Source of the DNA: an uncultured Chloroflexota bacterium
GTDB lineage: Bacteria; Chloroflexota; Dehalococcoidia; UBA3495
Reading direction: 5' to 3'
NCBI GenBank assembly: GCA_913020235.1
Contig: CAJWBT010000163.1
Span: 1 to 5,875 of the forward strand
DNA length: 5,875 bases
The notes beneath the pieces are model-generated. The model saw only the letters and a program-made list of their open reading frames with translations, made no database searches and was not told the origin of the DNA. Positions within the stretch are counted from its first letter, which is position 1; every line of letters begins with the position of its first letter. Below are positions 1 to 5,875 of this stretch, in pieces. Both the position numbers and the translations under genes were made by a program.

Positions 1-414
1 CAGCAGGCTGGGCAGTCCGCTGCCGCCCCCGAGGGCGACAACCCTCGGCCCGCCGCCCAGCACCCTTTCGATGTACAAGAGGTCCAGGAGTGCCCAGCGC
101 CCTCTCCGTGACCAGGCTCCGGCGACAGATCTAAACAGGCCGAAGGTTGCGCCGCCAGCCACTACGAGGCCGAGAGCAATGAAAACGCCGCCTCTGATTG
201 CTGGAGCTGTATCCCGGAGGCTCAGGGTACCCACGAAGGAATGGAATCCGGGCCCCAAGGAAAACTGGAGCGCAAACACTATGCCTATGCCGACTGCCGC
301 CAGGCCAAAAGCCTCCATGACAAGCCATCGTTTCAGTGACAGTCCGGAGATGACCAGTACGAGAAAGGAGCTAATCAGCGGCTGATTGGTCAAGGCTCGG
401 ATGATCTTCATCAT
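1..414 (-). CDS. yvcK: YvcK/CofD-like protein with N-terminal membrane domain (partial, C-terminus beyond window)
   Basis: The reverse strand is open from an ATG at 414 to the window edge, giving 138 codons with no stop. Residues 13-28, 33-54 and 75-95 are hydrophobic and look like two or three membrane segments. Residues 98-122 are Arg-rich and juxtamembrane. Residues 124-138 (RVVALGGGSGLPSLL) match the glycine-rich nucleotide-binding start of YvcK/CofD-like proteins, whose usual form is VVxxGGGTGL. Known YvcK proteins bind UDP-sugars and affect gluconeogenic growth and cell-wall synthesis; the soluble Bacillus form starts directly at this motif. The extra ~120 residues would tether the protein to the membrane. 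The start is fixed because an in-frame TAG lies at 460-462 and no other start codon lies between; a second ATG at 411 is equally possible. No strong Shine-Dalgarno is seen. Most of the catalytic or ligand-binding domain is outside the window, so the assignment rests on one motif plus architecture. Confidence 0.8.
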   Translation of the reverse strand, partial: MMKIIRALTNQPLISSFLVLVISGLSLKRWLVMEAFGLAAVGIGIVFALQFSLGPGFHSFVGTLSLRDTAPAIRGGVFIALGLVVAGGATFGLFRSVAGAWSRRGRWALLDLLYIERVLGGGPRVVALGGGSGLPSLL

Positions 415-546
415 GTCTATCGACCCGCTGAACCCGCTAAACGAAAAAGGGTGATGCCACTACGAGATATGACCAAAAGCACCCGATTGCCTTCCAGTTA
501 CCATCATTATCAAGGCGGCTGAATGTTGTCTTCGCCGCTGGTTGAA

Positions 547-575
547 ATTCTAGGCAGTGCATCTTATAAAGTCAA
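547..575 (-). promoter_or_regulatory. Sigma-70-type promoter for the yvcK-like gene
   Basis: On the minus strand a -35 box TTGACT (plus positions 570-575; 5 of 6 consensus bases) is followed after exactly 17 bp by a -10 box TAGAAT (547-552; 5 of 6). Transcription would start near 540 and run left, giving a leader of about 125 nt before the ATG at 414. This is the best promoter match in the window and is oriented toward the gene. Confidence 0.65.
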
Positions 576-646
576 GTTGCCGCGGGAGCCGTTCCTGAGA
601 TCGCATGGTGCTCCAACGGTCAGTCTACCAGCTAGTGTTGACTATT

Positions 647-678
647 CCCACCCCCTGCCAAACCCGGCAGGGGGTGGG
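647..678. repeat. Perfect 13-bp inverted repeat (hairpin)
   Basis: CCCACCCCCTGCC (647-659) pairs without mismatch with GGCAGGGGGTGGG (666-678) around the six-base loop AAACCC. There is no T-tract on either side, so it is not a canonical intrinsic terminator. It stands more than 200 bp from either flanking gene, which suits an interspersed palindromic repeat better than a gene-linked terminator. Confidence 0.7.
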
Positions 679-787
679 GGACTGGAGCCATCACCACGGC
701 AGTATTGCGGAGACCAATCGCTAGATCGGGAATCCATTTTGGGGTAGGGTAGCCACACCTTGGTCGGCTATTGGCGGGCCATCGGTA

Positions 788-922
788 GCTAGTACTCAGC
801 CAACTTGGTTTTGAAAGGATGTCATTCCGAGGAGCAGAGCGACGAGGAATCTTATCGTTACGCTGAGATTCTTCGCTTCGCTCAAAATGACAATTGCCGA
901 TTTAGGTTGACTGAGTACTAGC
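788..922. mobile_element. MITE-like element with nested inverted repeats, 135 bp, non-coding
   Basis: Terminal inverted repeats GCTAGTACTCAGCCAAC (788-804) and GTTGACTGAGTACTAGC (906-922) match over 17 bp with one mismatch. Inside them is a second imperfect inverted repeat. The left arm 821-852 begins GTCATTCCGAGG and ends GAATCT; the right arm 866-891 begins AGATTCTTCGC and ends AATGAC; the 13-nt loop is 853-865. There is no transposase frame, so any movement would need enzymes from elsewhere. The inner core resembles a widespread intergenic repeat family that I recall from Chloroflexota and other genomes, but I could not search for copies. An imperfect direct repeat, GCGGGCCAT (774-782) and GCGGGCCCAT (921-930), flanks the element and may be a duplicated target or chance. 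Confidence 0.65.
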
Positions 923-948
923 GGGCCCATGAATTTTCGAGTGGGCCC
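923..948. repeat. Short hairpin adjoining the MITE-like element
   Basis: GGGCCCA (923-929) is complementary to TGGGCCC (942-948) with a 12-nt AT-rich loop. It abuts the right end of the nested-repeat element and may belong to the same insertion. There is no T-run for a terminator. Confidence 0.4.
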
Positions 949-976
949 CGGCATGAATCGATTAGGGTGGGAAAGC

Positions 977-1005
977 TTGGAGGCGCCTGCACCAAAGGAT
1001 ATAAT
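977..1005 (+). promoter_or_regulatory. Candidate promoter upstream of the hydrolase-like gene
   Basis: A perfect TATAAT (1000-1005) lies 17 bp after TTGGAG (977-982), a weak -35 with the conserved TTG. The start site would be near 1012, about 325 nt before the ATG at 1336. A purine-rich GGAGGTGAGGTGA stretch (1009-1021) follows at once and could serve as a ribosome-binding site for a GTG at 1028. Confidence 0.45.
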
Positions 1006-1264
1006 AGCGGAGGTGAGGTGATATTGGGTGATCAAGGCGGTACACTTCTTGCGCCGCCGGTTTAGCTGGGATGGGTACTATCAAATCCGTCGGGCAGGTG
1101 GTCGTCTCACACCGGCATCCTCACCAAGGGAGCCCGGGTTGAACTCTTCACTTGCAGCTACAGCCGAGGATATCCTGGGACCTCAACGCGGATGGGAAGC
1201 TGGTTTGTCGAGGGGGACTCGTATCGATGTAGCTATCCAGGCCGAGGACCTTGGCCCGGTGTTC

Positions 1265-1284
1265 GGAACCGGAACCGGAACCGG
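1265..1284. repeat. GGAACC hexanucleotide tandem repeat
   Basis: Three exact copies of GGAACC (1265-1270, 1271-1276, 1277-1282) are followed by GG. The tract lies about 50 bp upstream of the hydrolase-like start codon, in the presumed leader. Its length is a multiple of three, so copy-number change would alter spacing but not shift a frame. Confidence 0.75.
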
Positions 1285-1335
1285 CTTCAGGGTATCGATC
1301 TCCACTCCCTTGGACGGTGCGGTGACGGGCGCGGC

Positions 1336-1869
1336 ATGGGTCCTGTAGGCCATACCCTTATCTCGGGTGCGGTAGGCGTTGGGGTAGGGGCAGCTACCGG
1401 CTCGCACGAGGCTGGCGCCTTGACCTTGGGATTCGGCGTACTGATGGACGCGGACCATTTGTACGACTTCTACCAATGGTACGTCAAAGGGCGGCCGAAC
1501 AGGGTATTCGTGTTCCTCCATGCCTGGGAGTATTCGGCAGCCGGTCTCTTGACGTTGGCCTTGGTGTTCTATCATCCATTGCTTCTGGCGGTTGTGTTGG
1601 CCCACCTGGCCCACGTAACGACCGATCATTTACATAACCGGCTCAGGCCTCTCGCCTACTTCATCACTTACCGGCTGCTGAAAAGGTTTGACAGAGCGTT
1701 CCTCGCCCCAAATATGAACGTCATTCAGGCTTACCGGGGTTGGCCCCTGCTTCTACCTTTCGGCCGGCGGCTGCAGCCGTGGTTCCAGCGCAGGATTGAA
1801 CCCTGGCTCGACGAAAGGGTCCAGCGGGGAGTCTGCTTCCAGGAAGGTGTCCACCAGTCCAAGGATTGA
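1336..1869 (+). CDS. Membrane-associated metal-dependent hydrolase-like protein (YdjM/DUF457-like)
   Basis: This is a 177-residue protein with a pattern of potential metal ligands set among hydrophobic segments. The ligands are H6 near the start, D38-A-D40-H41, H62-A-W-E65, and H90xxH93 followed by D97-H98-L-H100. Hydrophobic stretches are roughly 8-36, 68-90 and 103-114. Small proteins with an early His, a D-x-D-H motif after the first hydrophobic segment, and later His/Asp pairs fit the inner-membrane YdjM/DUF457 metal-dependent hydrolase type, whose true substrate is generally unknown. The C-terminal third (about 117-177) is basic, rich in Arg and Trp, and without a motif I recognise. The ATG at 1336 is preferred over an in-frame ATG at 1192 because it puts the first conserved His at residue 6. 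The Shine-Dalgarno is weak. The isomerase gene follows on the same strand after 102 bp. Being a real gene is likely; the family name is tentative. Confidence 0.65.
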   Translation: MGPVGHTLISGAVGVGVGAATGSHEAGALTLGFGVLMDADHLYDFYQWYVKGRPNRVFVFLHAWEYSAAGLLTLALVFYHPLLLAVVLAHLAHVTTDHLHNRLRPLAYFITYRLLKRFDRAFLAPNMNVIQAYRGWPLLLPFGRRLQPWFQRRIEPWLDERVQRGVCFQEGVHQSKD

Positions 1870-1872
1870 AAC

Positions 1873-1906
1873 TTGACGCACATGCTGGGGCCGGGGATGC
1901 TATACG
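1873..1906 (+). promoter_or_regulatory. Possible extended -10 promoter for the isomerase gene
   Basis: The 102-bp gap holds TTGACG (1873-1878) and TGCTATACG (1898-1906), the latter fitting an extended -10 of the TGnTATAnn kind. The spacer between them is 22 bp, too long for a standard pair, so the extended -10 alone would have to carry activity. If real, the isomerase can be transcribed apart from the upstream gene. Confidence 0.3.
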
Positions 1907-1971
1907 CCAACCTTGCATCCGTAGGACGGCGACGCGCTCTCCGGCGCGGGGATTTCCCGAGCGAGTGACAC

Positions 1972-3066
1972 ATGTCTCCAAGAGCCAAGTACAAGCTGGA
2001 TGATCCGAAGCTGTACTCCCGTCTGGACCCCTCGGGGTTGCGGGAGCGGCTGAGGGCTTTGCCCGGTCATTGCGAGGTAGCCTGGCAGGAAACCCGTACC
2101 TTTGCGCCGCCAAAAGATTGGGTTTCAAGCACCAAGGTCGTTGTCGGCGGCATGGGCGGGTCGGCCATTGCCGGTGACTTGGCGGCCGACTTCGCCTCGG
2201 TCCAGGGGACGGTGCCTATCTGGGTGGTCCGAGACCTTCGTGTGCCCCTTTGGCTTGACGAAAGTACCCTGTTCGTCGCGTGCAGCTATTCCGGAGCTAC
2301 CAAAGAGACCCTCGCTCTGTTCCGGCAAGCGTTGCAGGCCAAAGGCCGGGTGTTGGCGATCACCAGCGGTGGGGCCCTGGCGGAGCGAGGCAGGGCCTAC
2401 GGTGTTCCGTTGCTGGATGTGGGCATTTCCGTGGAGCCCCGGTCCGCCGTCGGATATAACCTGATGTTGCTTTTGGGTGTGCTGCAACGTCTGGGCCTGG
2501 TGGAGATCGAAGAAGAAGAGGTGCGCGGCGCCGTCGAGTCGCTGAACCGAACCCTTTCGTGCTTGACCGAAGATATTCCCATGCGGGAAAACCCGGCCAA
2601 ACAACTGGCCATGAAGCTGCGAGGCAAGCTCATCCTGGTCTACGGGGGCGGCCTCTTCACGGGAGTTGCCCGGCGCTGGAAGTGCCAGTTCAACGAGAAC
2701 TCCAAGGTCTGGGCCTTTTTCGAGACAGTGCCGGAGGTGCTGCACAACTCGGTGGAAGCTTCCGGCGCCGGGCCAGCCGCCGCGGGCCGGACCATCACAC
2801 TGCTACTGCAACCTGGTTCGGGGGCGGACGCCACCGAGCCGTACTTCTCCGTTGTTGCCGAACTCCTCCGGCGGAGCAAGATTCCCCATCAGATATTGCA
2901 AGGCGGAACCGGATCTCCCCTTGCTGAACTCTTGGGCATGGTACTGATGGGAGACTATGCAAGCTATTACCTGGCCCTACTTCAGGGCGTGGACCCCACG
3001 CCAACCCCCAACATCGTGTTGGCCAAGAAGCTCTTGGCAAGCACGCCCGAAGCTGGCCTGAAGTAG
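1972..3066 (+). CDS. Bifunctional phosphoglucose/phosphomannose isomerase
   Basis: This 364-residue cytoplasmic enzyme with two SIS domains interconverts glucose-6-phosphate or mannose-6-phosphate with fructose-6-phosphate, feeding glycolysis, gluconeogenesis and GDP-mannose supply. The N-terminal SIS domain shows GMGGSAIAGD (60-69), the phosphate-binding SYSGATKET (105-113), TSGG (131-134) and P156-R157-S-A159-V-G161-Y162. The C-terminal half has the family signature RWKCQFNENSK (235-245), then P254-E255 and H258-N259. Glu and His of that PE..HN motif correspond to the catalytic pair known from the Pyrobaculum PGI/PMI. The end carries GDYASYYLA (327-335) and GVDPTPTPNI (339-348), also typical. 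Length is slightly above the usual 300-350 residues because of about 20 extra N-terminal residues. An in-frame TGA at 1966-1968 directly precedes the ATG at 1972, so no longer start is possible. The Shine-Dalgarno is weak (GAG at 1963-1965). The gene converges on the transporter gene with only 29 bp between stops. Confidence 0.92.
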   Translation: MSPRAKYKLDDPKLYSRLDPSGLRERLRALPGHCEVAWQETRTFAPPKDWVSSTKVVVGGMGGSAIAGDLAADFASVQGTVPIWVVRDLRVPLWLDESTLFVACSYSGATKETLALFRQALQAKGRVLAITSGGALAERGRAYGVPLLDVGISVEPRSAVGYNLMLLLGVLQRLGLVEIEEEEVRGAVESLNRTLSCLTEDIPMRENPAKQLAMKLRGKLILVYGGGLFTGVARRWKCQFNENSKVWAFFETVPEVLHNSVEASGAGPAAAGRTITLLLQPGSGADATEPYFSVVAELLRRSKIPHQILQGGTGSPLAELLGMVLMGDYASYYLALLQGVDPTPTPNIVLAKKLLASTPEAGLK

Positions 3067-3068
3067 GG

Positions 3069-3109
3069 GCGCCGCCGGGCGGAAAGCCTGAGGCCTTACC
3101 GGGCGGCGC
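3069..3109. terminator. GC-rich hairpin between convergent genes, possible bidirectional terminator
   Basis: GCGCCGCC (3069-3076) pairs with GGCGGCGC (3102-3109). Past one G-G mismatch the stem continues with two more pairs (3078-3079 with 3099-3100). It begins 2 nt after the isomerase stop and its right arm covers the last codons of the transporter gene, whose stop is at 3096-3098. No U-tract follows on either strand, so it would be a non-canonical terminator or an mRNA 3'-end stabiliser. Confidence 0.45.
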
Positions 3110-4376
3110 GGTCCCCGTGGCGATCACCGGGCTCAGGGTCGGCAATCTGGTTACCTGCCCCCAAGGGCACGGCCAACAGGAGCAATGTCGCCAGGGCGAA
3201 CAGGCCAGCGACATAGAAAAAGGGATATGTTTTGTCGATATCGTACAAGATGCCGCCAATCAACGGTGAAGCGGCGCTGAGACCGAACCGGGAGAAGGAG
3301 AGTACCCCGAGAGTTGTTCCGGCCACGCTTTCCCGCACGATGTCCAGGGCCGCCGCCATCAGAATGGGCTGGTCGCTGTACAGGAACATCCCCATCAGTC
3401 CGATGATGATCGGCAGGGCGACTCCCTCGCCGATCAGCGCCAGCAACAGTACCATCGTTGACAGGAAGATCATGCCTGGAATCAGGACCAGCTTTCTCCC
3501 AAGACGGTCCGAAAAGTATCCCATTACGGGCGTGAACAACATCCCAACCACCATCGGCGTCGCGAAGTAAACCCCCCGCAACCCTTTGCTCAGATGCGCT
3601 ACGTCATCGAGGTAGAGGGGCAAGAAGGTAATCAGGGCGACGAAAGCCATGCCGCGGATGCCTGCCACCAGTGTGATACCCCATAACCTCATATTCCTGA
3701 GGATGCTCCGGCTTTGCAACATCTGGGCCCTGAAGTTTGGTGTCTCAGATGCGCTGGAGCCGAGTCTTCCAATGTCCCGGAAGGCCCAAAAGACCAGGAA
3801 TGCGAGAAAAAGAGGAATCGCCGCGTATATTCCGATGATTTCCTGCCACGTCAAGACGCCCAGCAGGAAGCCGGTGAGTATCGGCCCCAGTATGTCTCCC
3901 GCACTGCCCCCGATTCCATGTATGGAGAGGGCGGCACCGCGACGGTGGGCGAAGTGGAGGGAAAGGGCTGCCACACCAGGCAAGTGCCAGATGGATGAAG
4001 ATATGGCTAGCATTGCCATGCCCACCAGGAGTATCGGATACACCGGAGAGAACCCCATCACCATTCCGCCCAGCCCGAACACCACCATGCACACCGCCAG
4101 AACCGCTCCCCAGTAGCGCCGCGTCATATCGGTCAATGCCCCTCCGGGCAGAGCGATCACGCCCCCGGCAACTTCCCTGGTAGAGCTTATCGCTCCGACC
4201 TGGACGGAACTCAGGTTGAAGGTTTCTTCGACCTCGGGCAGCATCACCATGAAGCTGTGATTGATCCAGTGGAAGACGCCGTGGCCTGTGCTCAGGCCGC
4301 CCAGGATAAAGGACCCCTTTTGGCGCATGGTGTGCCGCTGGTCGCCGGCCTCTTGGCCGGCGAGGGTTTCTGCCAT
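3096..4376 (-). CDS. Major facilitator superfamily transporter (Fsr-like drug/metabolite efflux type)
   Basis: This 426-residue protein has about 12 hydrophobic segments, approximately at 22-46, 60-80, 90-108, 112-130, 155-177, 179-199, 233-255, 268-288, 295-315, 318-338, 352-377 and 384-406. MFS motif A occurs in both halves: PGGALTDMTRR (77-87) after TM2, and GYFSDRLGRK (286-295) after TM8. The first helix has H32, H36 and H40 followed by LPEVEETFNLS (46-56), and TM4 has WHLPGVAAL (130-138). Together these resemble the fosmidomycin-resistance (Fsr)-like MFS branch, where an early HxxxH and an HP motif in TM4 occur. The substrate cannot be read from sequence. The central loop (200-225) is the usual cytoplasmic linker. 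The ATG at 4376 has a good Shine-Dalgarno, and the alternative Met17 has none. The gene is alone on its strand, convergent with the isomerase and divergent from ligA. Confidence 0.88.
   Translation of the reverse strand: MAETLAGQEAGDQRHTMRQKGSFILGGLSTGHGVFHWINHSFMVMLPEVEETFNLSSVQVGAISSTREVAGGVIALPGGALTDMTRRYWGAVLAVCMVVFGLGGMVMGFSPVYPILLVGMAMLAISSSIWHLPGVAALSLHFAHRRGAALSIHGIGGSAGDILGPILTGFLLGVLTWQEIIGIYAAIPLFLAFLVFWAFRDIGRLGSSASETPNFRAQMLQSRSILRNMRLWGITLVAGIRGMAFVALITFLPLYLDDVAHLSKGLRGVYFATPMVVGMLFTPVMGYFSDRLGRKLVLIPGMIFLSTMVLLLALIGEGVALPIIIGLMGMFLYSDQPILMAAALDIVRESVAGTTLGVLSFSRFGLSAASPLIGGILYDIDKTYPFFYVAGLFALATLLLLAVPLGAGNQIADPEPGDRHGDRAAR
4343..4362 (-). repeat. Perfect 8-bp hairpin in the first codons of the MFS gene
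   Basis: CGCCGGCC (4343-4350) and GGCCGGCG (4355-4362) are perfectly complementary around a four-base loop. In the mRNA this stem sits 15-34 nt into the coding region, across codons 5-12. That region encodes a hydrophilic N-terminal tail, so the sequence is free to serve RNA structure. Confidence 0.55.
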
Positions 4377-4382
4377 ATTCAG

Positions 4383-4390
4383 ATCACCTT
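4383..4390 (-). promoter_or_regulatory. Ribosome-binding site of the MFS transporter gene
   Basis: On the minus strand AAGGTGAT lies 6 nt before the ATG at 4376 and matches most of the anti-Shine-Dalgarno complement. It decides the start, because Met17 (ATG at 4328) lacks any such sequence. Confidence 0.7.
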
Positions 4391-4402
4391 CGTTTTGCGG
4401 AT

Positions 4403-4439
4403 GGCGACCGATGTCGCCCCGGGGGAGTTCACGAAACTC
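4403..4439 (-). promoter_or_regulatory. Cluster of inverted repeats in the MFS gene leader
   Basis: Three dyad symmetries stand in a row 27-63 bp upstream of the MFS start. They are GGCGAC/GTCGCC (4403-4408 with 4413-4418, loop CGAT), the palindrome CCCCGGGG (4417-4424), and GAGTT/AACTC (4425-4429 with 4435-4439). They could be operator half-sites or a structured leader RNA. I recognise no known riboswitch and no clear promoter for this gene. Confidence 0.35.
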
Positions 4440-4710
4440 GCGTCATGCCCAGGCCATTTTGGCAGCCAGGGCTAGGAGAAGTGGTGCCGATCGCTGGCTT
4501 TCTGGGTCCCAAAAGGCGGACCCACCACGATTATCCAGGGTACCACAACGTGGGGTCGGTTCGGCTTTCTCGCGAGGGCAAGAAGCACCGGCCGGCAATG
4601 GCCCGCGGCTTCTGCACCGTTGAGTTGGGCGACCCAAGATGGGAAGCGCTTCCGGGCACCAGGTGGGCTGGTGGCGCGCGGAATGCGAATCTTGCAGCCT
4701 ATAACGTATC

Positions 4711-5875
<1,165 letters not shown>

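Larger units (their letters stand above)
415..1335. other. Long divergent intergenic region, 921 bp without a convincing gene
   Basis: This stretch separates the leftward yvcK-like gene from the rightward hydrolase-like gene. Its short open frames read as low-complexity or shadow translations with no recognisable domain. It holds the yvcK promoter, two hairpins, a MITE-like element, a forward promoter and a hexamer repeat, all listed separately. I see no tRNA, rRNA or recognisable riboswitch. The one frame with reasonable initiation signals is 1028-1348 (plus, 106 codons, GTG start). It has GGAGGTGAGGTGA just upstream, but its product is uninformative and overlaps the start of the next gene by 13 bp. 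I do not call it a gene. Confidence 0.6.

Noticed and set aside
71..385. Forward open frame of 104 codons
   Set aside because: It lies opposite the yvcK-like gene, and its Pro/Arg/Thr-rich translation is typical of an antisense shadow. The reverse frame has the GGGSG motif, membrane segments and a promoter.
962..1014. Possible T-box leader because of the AGGGTGG string near 964
   Set aside because: The remaining antiterminator sequence, a specifier loop and a terminator are all absent, and the downstream gene is not an aminoacyl-tRNA synthetase or amino-acid gene.
1192..1335. Longer N-terminus for the hydrolase-like protein from the in-frame ATG at 1192
   Set aside because: The extra 48 residues include an Arg-Asn run translated from the GGAACC repeat, have no Shine-Dalgarno, and push the conserved His away from its usual N-terminal place.
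1183..1629. Reverse open frame of 148 codons opposite the hydrolase-like gene
   Set aside because: No recognisable domain. The forward strand shows patterned membrane segments and metal-ligand motifs in the same region.
2125..2745. Reverse open frame of 206 codons opposite the isomerase gene
   Set aside because: It is a long shadow in GC-rich DNA; the isomerase motifs on the forward strand are unambiguous.
4503..4524. 7-bp stem as a terminator upstream of the MFS gene or ligA
   Set aside because: No U-tract, and no gene ends nearby on either strand, so there is nothing for it to terminate.

Overview
The window looks like ordinary bacterial chromosome of fairly high GC content, with no plasmid, phage, CRISPR or RNA-gene signature. 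The best guess for the source is a Chloroflexota-type bacterium (Dehalococcoidia or SAR202-like). This is an inference from three things: a YvcK/CofD-like protein carrying a hydrophobic membrane segment ahead of its Rossmann core, an archaeal-style bifunctional phosphoglucose/phosphomannose isomerase, and an intergenic repeat with the GTCATTC...GAATCT core that I associate with such genomes. No database search was possible.

Layout. Positions 1-414 (minus strand) hold the N-terminal 138 codons of a membrane-anchored YvcK-type protein that runs off the left edge. A strong promoter (TTGACT, 17 bp, TAGAAT) lies about 130 bp upstream of it. Positions 415-1335 form a long divergent intergenic region. 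It contains a perfect 13-bp hairpin (647-678), a 135-bp MITE-like element with nested inverted repeats (788-922), a second hairpin (923-948), a forward promoter (977-1005) and a GGAACC hexamer repeat (1265-1284). Positions 1336-1869 (plus) encode a small His/Asp-rich membrane protein resembling metal-dependent hydrolases of the YdjM/DUF457 type. After a 102-bp gap, positions 1972-3066 (plus) encode a bifunctional phosphoglucose/phosphomannose isomerase. A GC-rich hairpin (3069-3109) separates it from a convergent gene, an MFS transporter at 3096-4376 (minus), whose leader and first codons contain several inverted repeats. Positions 4377-4776 form a divergent intergenic region with an extended -10 promoter. 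Positions 4777-5875 (plus) are the first 366 codons of NAD+-dependent DNA ligase LigA, cut by the right edge.

How the genes relate. YvcK proteins are linked to carbon metabolism and cell-wall precursor supply, and the isomerase interconverts fructose-6-phosphate with glucose- and mannose-6-phosphate. A loose theme of central sugar-phosphate metabolism is therefore possible, but the genes are not one operon. Only the hydrolase-like gene and the isomerase gene are co-directional neighbours, and the gap between them has its own possible promoter. I do not see a new multi-gene system. The parts that deserve a second look are the membrane-fused YvcK, the nested-repeat mobile element, and the structured leader of the transporter gene.
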